From the NCBI GenBank assembly GCA_025464895.1, contig JAODMG010000076.1, positions 1 through 37,831 on the forward strand: a DNA stretch of 37,831 nt, read 5' to 3'. This DNA is from Microbacteriaceae bacterium. Lineage in GTDB: Bacteria; Actinomycetota; Actinomycetes; Actinomycetales; Microbacteriaceae. The notes below the pieces were generated by a model, which worked only from the letters and a program-made list of their open reading frames with translations, had not been told where the DNA came from and searched no databases. Shown here in pieces: positions 1 to 8,919 of the stretch (positions are counted from its first letter, which is position 1; every line of letters begins with the position of its first letter). Made by a program: the position numbers and the translations under genes.

Positions 1-357
1 TTCTCGTCCGGATCATCCACACCGTACGTCGGCGCGGGCATCGGCGCCCCAGAGCTGATCATGAAGACAATCGGCCTGACCAACATCGCGGCATCGGTCA
101 AGAACACCTGGACCTCCTACAACTGGGAGTCCGTCATCGCCGCGAACCCCGACGTCATCGTGCTGGTGGATGCAAGCTGGAGCAGCGCCCAGAAGAAGAT
201 GAACCTGCTCGCGAGCAACCCGGCGACGGCTGACCTCACCGCGGTCAAGAATCACCGGTACCTGATCGTGCCGTTCGCGGCGAGCGAGGCCGGAGTGCGC
301 ACCGTCAACGCAGCAGCCGATCTCTCCACCCAGCTCACCAAGCTGAATCTGAAGTGA
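1..357 (+). CDS. ABC transporter substrate-binding protein, C-terminal part (putative F420-0 importer)
   Basis: The reading frame is open from base 1, so only the last 118 residues are present; the N-terminus and signal peptide lie outside. The fragment reads as the C-terminal lobe of a BtuF/FhuD-type metal-chelate binding protein: a PYVGAGIGAPELI segment, then WESVIAANPDVIVL, which is typical of class III binding proteins. Its stop overlaps the permease start by 4 bases (GTGA), so binding protein, permease and ATPase form one operon. Such proteins usually bind siderophores, haem or cobalamin. The C-terminus and the partner genes instead recall the actinobacterial cassette proposed to import coenzyme F420-0 (TIGR03868/03869/03873). 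That assignment is from memory of the family and is strengthened by cofE and two F420 enzymes within 16 kb. The substrate remains unproven. Confidence 0.8.
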   Translation, partial: FSSGSSTPYVGAGIGAPELIMKTIGLTNIAASVKNTWTSYNWESVIAANPDVIVLVDASWSSAQKKMNLLASNPATADLTAVKNHRYLIVPFAASEAGVRTVNAAADLSTQLTKLNLK

Positions 358-1424
358 CCACGAGGCGGGGAGCCACGCGGTCGATTCGCGCCGACAAATC
401 GAGCGCCGACGATGGGGGCCGCACCCGTCGCACCATCGTGGCGATCGTCATGGTCGTACTGCTGTTCGTCTCGCTGACCTTCGCGATCACCGTGGGGCCG
501 ACCACCATCACCCCGATCGACGTCTGGGGTTCCGTTGCCCACCACCTCGGTCTCGGCACGAGCCCGCTCCCCGAGCTACGGGACGGTATCGTCTGGCAGT
601 TGCGGCTGCCGAGGGTGCTGACCGCGGCCGCTGTCGGAGCCGGCCTCGCGGTGAGCGGCGCTGTGATGCAGGCCGTCACCCGCAATCCGCTGGCCGATCC
701 CTACCTGCTCGGGCTGTCATCCGGGGCATCCCTCGGCGCGGTCGCCGTGCTGCTGCTCGGTGCCTCGCTGCTTCTGCCGATCGCCGCTTTTCTCGGCGCG
801 ATGCTCGCGCTCGGGCTCACGCTCCTCCTCGCCAGTTCCCTCGGCAGGATCACCCCGTCCCGCACGGTGCTGGCCGGAATCGCGGTCTCAGCTCTCGCCT
901 CCGCGATAACGAGCCTGGTGATCTTCTGGACGGTGACCGGCGACTCGTACCGCGAGATCCTCGGCTGGCTCCTCGGTTCGCTCGCCGGCGCGCGCTGGCC
1001 CGAGGTGGCGATCGCCTACTCCGCCATCCTGATCGCCGGGGTCCCGATCGTGCTGAGCGGCCGAGTTCTCGACTCGTTCGCCTTCGGCGACGTCTCCGCG
1101 GCGGCCCTCGGCGTCAACGTGCAGCGCACCCGCTGGCTATTGCTCGGGACGACGGCGCTGCTCACCGGGGCGATGGTGTCGGTGAGCGGGTCGATCGGAT
1201 TCGTCGGCCTGGTCCTGCCTCACGCCGTTCGCCTCATGGTCGGGCCACGGCACCGCGCCCTGCTCCCCCTCACCGCCCTGGTCGGGGCGGTCTTCCTGGT
1301 CTGGGCGGACACCCTCGCCCGCACGCTGTTCGATCCGCGCGAACTCCCGGTCGGCATCGTCACCGCCCTGATCGGCGCGCCGGTGTTCGCGCTCCTCCTC
1401 GCCAGGCGGAAGGCGAGCTCATGA
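354..1424 (+). CDS. FecCD-type ABC transporter permease (putative F420-0 importer)
   Basis: Inner-membrane permease of 356 residues, the usual size for the BtuC/FecCD family. A basic N-terminus of about 25 residues precedes many hydrophobic helices. Family landmarks are RLPRVLTAAAVGAGLAVSG, then NPLADPYLLGLSSGASLGA, and near the C-terminus GSIGFVGLVLPHAVRL, the loop that contacts the ATPase. It starts at a GTG overlapping the stop of the binding protein (GTGA) and overlaps the ATPase start (ATGA), so the three genes are translationally coupled. The end, with DTLARTLFDPRELPVGIVTALIGAP, fits importers of this class. The F420-0 substrate is inferred from family resemblance and nearby F420 genes; a siderophore or cobalamin importer is the alternative. 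Confidence 0.9.
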   Translation: MTTRRGATRSIRADKSSADDGGRTRRTIVAIVMVVLLFVSLTFAITVGPTTITPIDVWGSVAHHLGLGTSPLPELRDGIVWQLRLPRVLTAAAVGAGLAVSGAVMQAVTRNPLADPYLLGLSSGASLGAVAVLLLGASLLLPIAAFLGAMLALGLTLLLASSLGRITPSRTVLAGIAVSALASAITSLVIFWTVTGDSYREILGWLLGSLAGARWPEVAIAYSAILIAGVPIVLSGRVLDSFAFGDVSAAALGVNVQRTRWLLLGTTALLTGAMVSVSGSIGFVGLVLPHAVRLMVGPRHRALLPLTALVGAVFLVWADTLARTLFDPRELPVGIVTALIGAPVFALLLARRKASS

Positions 1425-2242
1425 CTGCCGATCCTGTCCTGCCGGCTACCGGCGTGAGCGACGGCCTCGAGGCATCCAGGGTCACCATCCGACTCGACGG
1501 AACGCTCATCATCGACGGGGTCGACTGCACGGTGGAACCCGGCACATTCTCCGCGCTCCTCGGGCCGAACGGCGCGGGCAAGTCGACCTTGCTCTCCGTG
1601 TTGGCTGCGGTCGAGAAGGCGGACAGTGGCAACATCCGGTTCGGCGGCGCCGAGCTTCGGGAGATGCACCGCAGGCAGCGCGCACGCACCGTCGCTTTCG
1701 TTGAGCAGGAGGCGACGACAGAACTCGCGCTGACCGTGCGGGATGTAGTCGCACTCGGACGCACCCCCTACCAGTCGCTCTGGTCTGACGAGGGGCCGGA
1801 TGACGCGGCCATAGTCACCCGCGCCATCGAGCTCGCCGACATGGCGCCGTTCGCCTCGCGCAACTTCGTGAACCTGTCGGGCGGAGAGAGGCAGCGCGTA
1901 CTTCTCGCCAAGGCGCTCGCGCAACAGCCCGAGCTGCTGCTGTTGGACGAGCCGACCAACCACCTCGACGTCAGCGCGCAGCTGTCGGTCCTCGCACTTC
2001 TCGCCGAGCTCGCCACCACCGGGGTGACCGTGCTGGCCGCGCTGCACGACCTCAACCTCGCCGCGGCCTACTGCGACCACGTCGTCGTGCTGCGGAACGG
2101 TCGGGTCTACGCGGCCGGTCCGACCCGGTCCGTCCTGACCCAGGAGCTGGTCAGGGACGTGTACGGCGTCGAGGCGAGCGTGCTCGAGAATCCGATGACC
2201 GGGCGGCCGGTCATCGCGTTCAGCCCACTCGCGCTGGGCTAG
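1421..2242 (+). CDS. ABC transporter ATP-binding protein (putative F420-0 importer)
   Basis: Cytoplasmic ATPase of the importer, 273 residues. All nucleotide-binding motifs are intact: Walker A GPNGAGKS at 48-55, Q-loop at Gln96, signature LSGGE at 152-156, Walker B ELLLLDE at 171-177, D-loop NHLD and H-loop His209. The arrangement is FepC/BtuD-like. Start ATG overlaps the permease stop by 4 bases. The last 23 bases overlap the 3' end of the convergent MFS gene, so there is no room for an ordinary terminator between them. Function as the energy-coupling subunit is secure; the transported compound is inferred from the cassette. Confidence 0.92.
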   Translation: MTADPVLPATGVSDGLEASRVTIRLDGTLIIDGVDCTVEPGTFSALLGPNGAGKSTLLSVLAAVEKADSGNIRFGGAELREMHRRQRARTVAFVEQEATTELALTVRDVVALGRTPYQSLWSDEGPDDAAIVTRAIELADMAPFASRNFVNLSGGERQRVLLAKALAQQPELLLLDEPTNHLDVSAQLSVLALLAELATTGVTVLAALHDLNLAAAYCDHVVVLRNGRVYAAGPTRSVLTQELVRDVYGVEASVLENPMTGRPVIAFSPLALG

Positions 2243-3500
2243 TTGCAGTTCTCACGGACGTTGTGTTCGGCCTCGTGAAGAACGCCAGGGCCAGGATGCC
2301 GCAGAGCAGATACAGCCCGGCCTGCGTGTCGAGGATTGCCACGACGCCGAACTGGTCTGCCAGCACCCCGGCGGCCACGAGCCCGACCCCCTGGGCGGCC
2401 TGCCCGGCTGTCTGGATGGTCGCGACGATCCTCCCGAGCGCCCCGGGCGGCGCGACCAGTTGCACGGTGGTCATGATGCCGGCGGATGTCGCGACGGCGG
2501 GAATGCCCATCGCGATGAAGAGCCCGACATAGAACGGCGTGGCCGTGCTCAACGGCCAGAAGTTCCAGGTCAGCAGTGCGAGCGCGCCGAACACCAGGTA
2601 TCCATAGCCGACCAGCACTCGATTGCTCAGTCTCCTGATCAGGATTCCGACCAGGAGCCCACCGAGAATCCCGCCGATTGCCTGCACCCCGCGCAGCAAC
2701 CCGACCTCGGCATCCGATGCCTGCAGCACCCGTACGACATAGACGACGAAGAGCACCAGGAAGATCCCCTGTGCGACACTTCCGACCGAGATGATCATGA
2801 GGATCGCACCGAGAGGCCTGGTCCTCCGGATGATGGCGAAGCCGTCGACCCACTGGTGCCACAGCCCGACCGGCCTTGGATGCGCGGATTGATCGACCGG
2901 GTTCTGCACGGCATTGCCGCGACTGACGCCGACGAGCACCGCGCTCACCAGGTAGGTCGCGGCGTCGAGGATCACCACGCCGGGCAGACCCCAGACCGCG
3001 AACACGAGACCGCCGAGCGGCGATCCGACGAGACGGGACACGTTCTCGCTGACCGCCATCAGCGAATTCGCCGGGCCGAGCTGGTCGGATGTCACCAGTT
3101 GCGGCAGCAGCGACTGCTTCGCCGGATTGAGCCCTGCGGCCAACGCGGCCTCGACGGCGGCGACGACATAGACGATCCACAGCCTGTCCCCGTTCGCGAA
3201 GATCAACGGAAGGAGGGCGAGCCCCTGCAACAGGTTGATGACCACCATCGTGGTGCGGTGATCCCAGCGGTCGACCAGGACGCCGAACAGGCTGCCGAAC
3301 AGCAGAACCGGCAGCAGTTCGGCGATGAACACGGTGGACGTGCCGAGGGCGGATCCGGTCATCGCGAAGGCGAACAGCGGAAGGGCGATCATCAGCAGCC
3401 AGTCGCCGGTGTCCGAAATCAGGCCGCTGGTCCAGACCAGGGCGAAGTTGCGATTGCGAAGCGGCGACACCGCGCGAACGGTCTCCGGGGCGGCGGTCAC
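2220..3500 (-). CDS. MFS transporter, probable exporter
   Basis: Major facilitator protein of about 426 residues with some 12 hydrophobic segments. The first helix region NFALVWTSGLISDTGDWLLM and the loop GVLVDRWDHRTTM (the MFS motif A region) are typical of the EntS/MFS-3 exporters. I chose the GTG at 3500 because it overlaps the stop of the upstream regulator gene by 4 bases (GTGA); longer forward extensions run through the regulator coding region in another frame and give arginine-rich nonsense. It forms an operon with the ArsR-type regulator at 3497-4135, so export of a drug or metabolite sensed by that regulator is a reasonable inference. The substrate cannot be read from the sequence. 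Confidence 0.9.
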   Translation of the reverse strand: MTAAPETVRAVSPLRNRNFALVWTSGLISDTGDWLLMIALPLFAFAMTGSALGTSTVFIAELLPVLLFGSLFGVLVDRWDHRTTMVVINLLQGLALLPLIFANGDRLWIVYVVAAVEAALAAGLNPAKQSLLPQLVTSDQLGPANSLMAVSENVSRLVGSPLGGLVFAVWGLPGVVILDAATYLVSAVLVGVSRGNAVQNPVDQSAHPRPVGLWHQWVDGFAIIRRTRPLGAILMIISVGSVAQGIFLVLFVVYVVRVLQASDAEVGLLRGVQAIGGILGGLLVGILIRRLSNRVLVGYGYLVFGALALLTWNFWPLSTATPFYVGLFIAMGIPAVATSAGIMTTVQLVAPPGALGRIVATIQTAGQAAQGVGLVAAGVLADQFGVVAILDTQAGLYLLCGILALAFFTRPNTTSVRTATSPARVG

Positions 3501-4135
3501 GATGCGTCCGGGTGGCGGAAGGCGTCCAGCTGCAGGTGTACGACGGCGCTGTCCGCCGGCGCGCCGTCGCGGGTGAGTGCGATGTACGGACGGATGAGCG
3601 CGTCGAGCTTGCCGCCGAGCTCCTCGAGCTCTTGCGGCGTCATCCGCAGCGCGTAGCTGGCCGCGCCCATGGCATTCCGCCACTCTGGCGACAGCTGGCC
3701 GGTCTGGTCGAGCGCCCGATGGGCGAGGCGGGCGCCGCGGTCGATCCGATTGTGGCTGAGCACCTCTTCTGCAATGGTCGCCGCCGAGTCGGCCGGATCC
3801 GATCCGTCAGTGCCGAACTGGAACCCGGTCGCGGCGCTTCGCCACGGGCGCTCGCGGCCATCGACGGCATCCATCGACTCGACCAGTCCGAAGCGCTCGA
3901 GCGAGCGCAGGTGATAGCTGCAGTTGGATGCCGTTGAACCGACAACCGCGGCGCACTGGCTTGCGGTCTGCGGCCCGAACGCCATCAGCTGGTCGAGCAG
4001 TGCCAGCCGAAGCGGATGCGCGAGCGCTCGCAGGGCGCGAGGATCACCGACGATCTGCCGGTTCTCCGCTTGCGAGTGCCCTGGCTGCGGGTCCTCTGCC
4101 AGCGGGTGCTCTCGATCATCCAATGTGAAAGACAT
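3497..4135 (-). CDS. ArsR-family winged-helix transcriptional regulator
   Basis: A 212-residue DNA-binding protein. Residues about 30-110 form a winged helix: DPRALRALAHPLRLALLDQL, then a recognition helix region TASQCAAVVGSTASNCSYHLRSLERFGLVE, the hallmark of ArsR proteins. There is no evident CxC metal site, so it is more likely a ligand-sensing than a metal-sensing member. The C-terminal half (about 120-212) is alpha-helical and polar. It heads an operon with the MFS gene, whose start overlaps its stop. An 8-bp inverted repeat straddles its start codon, which suggests autorepression. No Shine-Dalgarno sequence is visible before the ATG, so a leaderless transcript is possible. Confidence 0.9.
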   Translation of the reverse strand: MSFTLDDREHPLAEDPQPGHSQAENRQIVGDPRALRALAHPLRLALLDQLMAFGPQTASQCAAVVGSTASNCSYHLRSLERFGLVESMDAVDGRERPWRSAATGFQFGTDGSDPADSAATIAEEVLSHNRIDRGARLAHRALDQTGQLSPEWRNAMGAASYALRMTPQELEELGGKLDALIRPYIALTRDGAPADSAVVHLQLDAFRHPDAS

Positions 4136-4144
4136 GTTTCACAT
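4123..4144. promoter_or_regulatory. palindromic operator over the ArsR start codon
   Basis: ATGTGAAA and TTTCACAT form a perfect 8-bp inverted repeat with a 6-base spacer, centred on the start codon of the ArsR-type gene (ATG complement at 4133-4135). ArsR proteins bind such imperfect 12-2-12 or similar palindromes at their own promoters. Position and symmetry are seen; binding by the adjacent regulator is inferred. Confidence 0.6.
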
Positions 4145-4195
4145 CTTGGCGCAGGCGGAAGCACCCCGCAAGTGCTTGGCGAGAATTGGTGTGCC

Positions 4196-6523
4196 CTACT
4201 CGCGGTGCCCGATGACTCGAATGATCCTCCGCCACACCGAAGCCGGTGCGATCCTGGCCAGGAATGCCTCCCGGCGTGGCAGTGTCGACCGCAGCGCCGC
4301 GGTCACCTCGACCACGTCGTCAGCCAACTGCCGCGACTCATGTTCCTCGAGCGCCTCCGCGAAGAACTCGTGCTCGACCGCACTGAGCACCCGTTCGAGT
4401 GCGGCCGAGTGGACGACCAGCACCACGCCCGGCCGACTCGGCGGCGGAACGCCGATCATGGCATCGAAACCGGCGGCATTCTCCCGGGGGGTCGCGGTAT
4501 TCGGTGGCCGTGCACCGATGTCTTCCGCCGTGTCGAGGATCTCCTGCCAGGCGACGGATGCTGTGGCGGTGTTGTCTCGCAGCGATCTCAGCCGTCTCCT
4601 CCGCCTCGCAGCGCGCACTGACGCCGGGATCAACCCGAGCACGAGCAGGACCAGCACCGTGCCGCCGAACCAGAGCCATCCGATCCACGCCGGCGGGCCG
4701 GACTCCGCCGTGAAGCCGCCAGCGGCCGGGCCGTTCTGCTGGCCGGGGTCGACCCTCGGGCCAGCCGTCGCCGCGCCGGTCGGCACGGTGATGTCCGGAG
4801 CCGCCGCGTTCGGGAGCGGATCCAGGTTGATGTCGTGCACGGCGTAGCTCGGCACAACGCCGCGGCCGGGGGTCGGCTCGAACGGGATCCAGCCGACGCC
4901 GTCGAAGTACAGCTCCGGCCAGGCGTGCAGATCATGCGAGGTCACGGTGAACTCGCGCCCGTCGACCCCCTTGTTCTCCTTGTTCGCGGCCCCTGGAAGG
5001 AATCCGACCGCGACTCGCGATGGGATGCCGAGGGTGCGAGCGAGAACGGCCATCGCCGAGGCGAAATGGATGCAGTATCCGCTCTTCGCCGTGAGGAATT
5101 TGGCGATCACGGACACCCCGGTGCCGTCATAGCCGTCGGACACCGGTGCCGTCTCGGAATACTCGAAGCTGCCGAGACGGAAGAAATCCTGGAGCGCGAG
5201 GGCCCTGGCGTAGTTGCTCGTGAGGTTACCGGCGACTTGCTCGGCCGTTGCGGCGATGATCGGCGGCATGTCCGGCGGCAGCCGCAGGTACTTGTCGAAT
5301 CCGTTCGGTACCTGCGTTCCGGCATGGGCCAATTGCCCAGGGGTCGGGTTGGGGATGACGCTCTTGACTTGGTAGTCCTGACCGTTGACCGTGCTGTCCG
5401 TGCTCGACACCGACAGGGCGCTCGGCTCCCAATACCACCGGCCGTTCAGCCCGGAGACGCTCGACGTCGGGTACGGCAACGGCAACCAGGTGCTGACGAG
5501 ATTGCCGACCCGCACGTCGGTCGTCTCACTCTTCTTGACGATGTTCTTTGCGAGACCGGGAGGCGCGGGAAGCTTGTTCACGGTCCTGTTGTCATCGACC
5601 TTGACGACGGCAGGCGCCCAATTCGCGCCGCTGAAATTCTCGAGGGTGACCAGCCGCAGATACTGCGGCTTTCCGGACGAGGTGCTGTAGGTGAACACGG
5701 TGTGCTCGTCGAACCGTCGCAGGTCCCTGCCGAGGCTCAGCACCGGATTCACTCCGGTGGAGAATCCGGCGTTGCCGAGGGGTGCAGACGGCGCCGAGGT
5801 CTGCGGAAGCTGGATCGGCAGCACGATCGCCACCGCCACCGCCCCTGCGCCGAGCGCGAACGACAACCGTCGCTGGCCGACCGGCCGGCCCGCCCGCAAC
5901 AGCCAGAGGTAGGCGACCGCGGTGAGAATGAATGACACCGCGTCGCTCAGGTCGAGGAGGGTGAGAGCGGGCACAGCCAGGATCACCAGGAGCGGGATCC
6001 CGGCGAGCGCGGGGGCGCGAAGGGTGATCGCGACGAGGTCGGCGATCAGCGCGATGGCTCCGATCCCCGCGACCAGAAGGAAGGTGATCCCTTCATCCGC
6101 GATCGCCGGTACCGCCTGGGTTTGGATCGAGAAGTTGGCGGCGGTGATGTTCGCCCCGAAAGACGCCCAGGTCCTCGCGGTGGGGACAACGAGGAAGAGC
6201 CCGGTGCCCGGCGCGAACAGCGCGGTCAGGGTGCCGAGGAGCACCACGGCGTTCACGAGCGGCGGCACCCACCGGCGCCGGGTGAGCGTGCGGGTGATTG
6301 CCGAGGTTCCCACCATCAGCGCGCAGACCAGGATGAGCGGGAGCCACCAGTCCAGCCCCTGCAACAGCACCCGCATCCCCCAGGTGGCGAAGACCAGTGC
6401 GACGAACAGCGCCACACTCGATTGCAGGGTGGCCGCCGGGCCCGGTGCGCCGGGTCGCGACGCTCGTGGTGCGGACGCTCGTGACGCGCCAGGTCGCGTC
6501 CGGGTCGGGTCAGCGGATGTCAC
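4196..6523 (-). CDS. membrane transglutaminase-like protein, TgpA/DUF3488 type
   Basis: A 775-residue membrane protein. Five to seven hydrophobic segments lie in residues about 38-230 (the DUF3488 region). An extracytoplasmic transglutaminase-like domain follows, with candidate catalytic Cys484 (SGYCIHFASAMAVLARTLG), His533 (SHDLHAWPELYF) and acidic Glu549 (FEPTPGRG). A further membrane helix at about 625-650 leads to a cytoplasmic tail. It starts at GTG 6523, 14 bases inside the upstream DUF58 gene. With DUF58 and MoxR it makes the widespread MoxR-DUF58-transglutaminase operon. The biochemical substrate of these proteins is mostly unknown; a role in envelope protein processing is inferred. 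Acid residue Glu in place of Asp is common in actinobacterial members. Confidence 0.93.
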   Translation of the reverse strand: MTSADPTRTRPGASRASAPRASRPGAPGPAATLQSSVALFVALVFATWGMRVLLQGLDWWLPLILVCALMVGTSAITRTLTRRRWVPPLVNAVVLLGTLTALFAPGTGLFLVVPTARTWASFGANITAANFSIQTQAVPAIADEGITFLLVAGIGAIALIADLVAITLRAPALAGIPLLVILAVPALTLLDLSDAVSFILTAVAYLWLLRAGRPVGQRRLSFALGAGAVAVAIVLPIQLPQTSAPSAPLGNAGFSTGVNPVLSLGRDLRRFDEHTVFTYSTSSGKPQYLRLVTLENFSGANWAPAVVKVDDNRTVNKLPAPPGLAKNIVKKSETTDVRVGNLVSTWLPLPYPTSSVSGLNGRWYWEPSALSVSSTDSTVNGQDYQVKSVIPNPTPGQLAHAGTQVPNGFDKYLRLPPDMPPIIAATAEQVAGNLTSNYARALALQDFFRLGSFEYSETAPVSDGYDGTGVSVIAKFLTAKSGYCIHFASAMAVLARTLGIPSRVAVGFLPGAANKENKGVDGREFTVTSHDLHAWPELYFDGVGWIPFEPTPGRGVVPSYAVHDINLDPLPNAAAPDITVPTGAATAGPRVDPGQQNGPAAGGFTAESGPPAWIGWLWFGGTVLVLLVLGLIPASVRAARRRRRLRSLRDNTATASVAWQEILDTAEDIGARPPNTATPRENAAGFDAMIGVPPPSRPGVVLVVHSAALERVLSAVEHEFFAEALEEHESRQLADDVVEVTAALRSTLPRREAFLARIAPASVWRRIIRVIGHRE

Positions 6524-7817
6524 GGCCGACCTCCAACTCGGGCTCGAGGGACTGCAACAGCCCGCCGAGCGGTTCGCCGGGGCTCACCGAGATGCAGATC
6601 CAGCCCGACGCTTCCAAGTGCTCACGCGTCGACCCCGCTTCGGATGACAGCAGGAAGGCGATCGCCTGGTCGAAGTCCGGCCGCAGGGCGATGAGCCTGT
6701 CGAGCGTGTCATCCGTGGCATCCGCGAGGATCGCGAAAATCGCGCCACGCGATCGACCGGCATCCGGCCCTCTAGCGAGGGCGGCCAGCTGCGCCCGGGT
6801 CGGCGGGGCGACGCTGAGGTTGATCGCGGCCAGGCTCTCGAGGAACTCGTCCGCGCTGTCGGCGGGCGCGAGCGAGTGCGATGCGGTCTCGACGATGTGC
6901 AGGATGAAACCCTCGCGTCGCAGGTGCATCGCGAGAGAAGCGGTGAGCCGAACGGCCTCCTCGAACATCGCGCTCTCCGGTTCGTCCCGGCGAGAGTCGT
7001 CCCACCAGGACTTCGACGACCAGTCGCTGTAACCGGCGCGCTGGGTGTCGATGACGAGCCGCGCCTCGGTGTGGGTGCGCTGTTCCTCCTGCCGCACCAT
7101 CAGTTCCCCATGGTGAGCGGACGCCCGCCAGTGCACCCGCCGCAGCGCGTCGCCGGTGCGGTAGTTCCTGGTCATCAGGTCGTCCTCGCCTCCGAGCGGA
7201 CGCAGTTGCATCACGCGGGCTGAACCGTCGGCTGAGGTGGTCGAAAGGTTGCCACCGGGAAGCGGAACGACATCCGGGACAACGACCAGGGAATGCGTCT
7301 CCCCCACCGCGATCTCCGACAGGACGAGGCCAAAAGGATCGGACAGTTCGACGAGCAGCGGGCCGACGTCGTAGATGCCCCTGCGCTGGGGCAGCAGCTC
7401 GTAGCGGACGCGGATCGCCGCCGGTCGGGAGAAGCTCGTGGTTCGTGGCGGCAGCGGCGGCAGCACCTGGTGCCCGGTGAAAAACGGCGCCCACGGCAAC
7501 TGGTCGCGCCAGGTGACCGCCACGGTGGAATACCGACCGATGTTTCCGATGTCCAGGGTCGCCGTCGTGGGGTGTCCGACCGCGACGACGGGAGGCGAAT
7601 AGGTCCTCGTCACACCCAGCCGCAGTTGGGCCACCCGCGCGAAAACCAGCGCGAACAGCGGGAGCGACACACCGAAATACCCGGCGTAGAGAAGCTCCTG
7701 CCTACCCATCACGAACCCGGTCGACAGGGTGGCGACAGACACGATGAGCAACGCCCACCCTCGCCAGCTGAAACGCATGACCCTCGCCGGGCGTCTCGAT
7801 CTCAGACGGGAGGACAT
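6510..7817 (-). CDS. DUF58 domain protein
   Basis: About 435 residues. Two closely spaced hydrophobic segments near the N-terminus (WALLIVSVATLSTGFVMG and LLYAGYFGVSLPLFALVFA) anchor the protein. The DUF58 core is recognised by LRPLGGEDDLMTRNYRTGD followed by ALRRVHWRASAHHGELMVRQ. I chose ATG 7817, 7 bases after the MoxR stop; upstream in-frame extension is inside moxR and looks non-coding. DUF58 proteins carry a degenerate von Willebrand A-like fold and act with MoxR ATPases, by family knowledge. The gene lies between moxR and the transglutaminase gene, overlapping the latter by 14 bases, so the three are one transcription unit. Confidence 0.92.
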   Translation of the reverse strand: MSSRLRSRRPARVMRFSWRGWALLIVSVATLSTGFVMGRQELLYAGYFGVSLPLFALVFARVAQLRLGVTRTYSPPVVAVGHPTTATLDIGNIGRYSTVAVTWRDQLPWAPFFTGHQVLPPLPPRTTSFSRPAAIRVRYELLPQRRGIYDVGPLLVELSDPFGLVLSEIAVGETHSLVVVPDVVPLPGGNLSTTSADGSARVMQLRPLGGEDDLMTRNYRTGDALRRVHWRASAHHGELMVRQEEQRTHTEARLVIDTQRAGYSDWSSKSWWDDSRRDEPESAMFEEAVRLTASLAMHLRREGFILHIVETASHSLAPADSADEFLESLAAINLSVAPPTRAQLAALARGPDAGRSRGAIFAILADATDDTLDRLIALRPDFDQAIAFLLSSEAGSTREHLEASGWICISVSPGEPLGGLLQSLEPELEVGRDIR

Positions 7818-7824
7818 CGGATGC

Positions 7825-8835
7825 TCAGGCCGGGCCGACGGCGCCCAGCGGAACGGGGGTGGCTGCGACGATTCGCTGCACGACGTCAGACATCGCCGAT
7901 GTTCCGATGTTGCCGGTGCGACCGGCCACCCGGCTGGTCGGCAGCAGGCGATGACCGAGCACGGCAATGGCAAGGGCGTCGAGGTCGTCCGGCAGCACGA
8001 AGTCGCGTCCGTTCAGTGCGGCGCGCGCCTTGGCGGCGCGGACCAGTTGCAGGGTGGCGCGGGGGCTGGCACCGAGCCGCAGCTCGGCATCCCTCCTCGT
8101 CGCCTGGGCGATTGCGACGGCATACTGTTCGACCGCTCGGCTCACGAACACCGTACGAACCTTGTGAATCATGTCGAGCAGCTGCTCGGTGCTGACGACC
8201 GGCGTCACACTGTCGAGCGGACTCGACAACTCCCGGGTGCGGAGCATCGCCAGCTCGGCATCCTCATCCGGATACCCCATCGAGATTCGGATCATGAAGC
8301 GATCGCGCTGCGCCTCCGGCAGCGGGTAGGTTCCCTCCATCTCGACCGGGTTCTGGGTCGCGATCACGGTGAATGGAGACGGCAGGCGGTAGGTTCCGCC
8401 GTCGACGGTGACCTGCGCCTCCTCCATGCTCTCGAGCAAGGCAGACTGGGTCTTCGGTGATGCGCGATTGATCTCGTCGCCGATCACGATGTTGGCGAAA
8501 ATCGGCCCAGGCTTGAACTCGAACCGGCGTTCAGACTGGTCGTAGACGGATACCCCTGTGATGTCGGATGGCAGCAGATCCGGGGTGAATTGCACCCGGT
8601 TGACACTGCAGCCGACCGACTTCGCGAGGGCTCTGGCGAGCATCGTCTTCCCGACCCCCGGCACGTCTTCGATCAGCAGGTGTCCCTCGGCCAGAAGCGC
8701 GGTGAGCGCCATCTCCACGGCTTCGCGCTTGCCGTCGATGACGGTTTCGATCACTCGGAGGATTTCGCTCGCGTGACTGTGGAAGACGCTGGCTGCGTCA
8801 ATGCGTTCGGTGTTGCTCATCATTGATCCCGCCAC
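7825..8835 (-). CDS. MoxR-family AAA+ ATPase
   Basis: A 336-residue chaperone-type AAA+ protein. Walker A GVGKT is at 60-64, Walker B region NIVIGDEINRA at 115-125, sensor 1 region VIATQNPVEMEGTYPLPEAQ follows, then the C-terminal lid. MoxR proteins remodel or insert cofactors into partner proteins, often vWA or DUF58 partners, which is what lies downstream. The GTG at 8835 is preferred over ATG at 8823 or 8820 because AAGGAG stands 9 bases before it. It is the first gene of the MoxR-DUF58-transglutaminase operon. The 84 bases upstream to the next gene hold no clear terminator. Confidence 0.95.
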   Translation of the reverse strand: MAGSMMSNTERIDAASVFHSHASEILRVIETVIDGKREAVEMALTALLAEGHLLIEDVPGVGKTMLARALAKSVGCSVNRVQFTPDLLPSDITGVSVYDQSERRFEFKPGPIFANIVIGDEINRASPKTQSALLESMEEAQVTVDGGTYRLPSPFTVIATQNPVEMEGTYPLPEAQRDRFMIRISMGYPDEDAELAMLRTRELSSPLDSVTPVVSTEQLLDMIHKVRTVFVSRAVEQYAVAIAQATRRDAELRLGASPRATLQLVRAAKARAALNGRDFVLPDDLDALAIAVLGHRLLPTSRVAGRTGNIGTSAMSDVVQRIVAATPVPLGAVGPA

Positions 8836-8919
8836 TAAGGACTACTCCTTGTGAGTCTGCCAGATAACAGCTCGGTAACAACTGCGAATTTACTTTGTGC
8901 GTGGCATTTCGGCACCCGC

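Noticed and set aside
1-2242. Importer as a plain iron-siderophore or cobalamin system
   Set aside because: Not excluded, but the F420-0 cassette resemblance and three F420 genes nearby make it the weaker reading; kept as the alternative in the features.
2460-3656. A 398-codon open frame on the plus strand
   Set aside because: Antisense to the MFS gene; the protein is low-complexity (Asp, Glu, His, Gln) and has no start signal.
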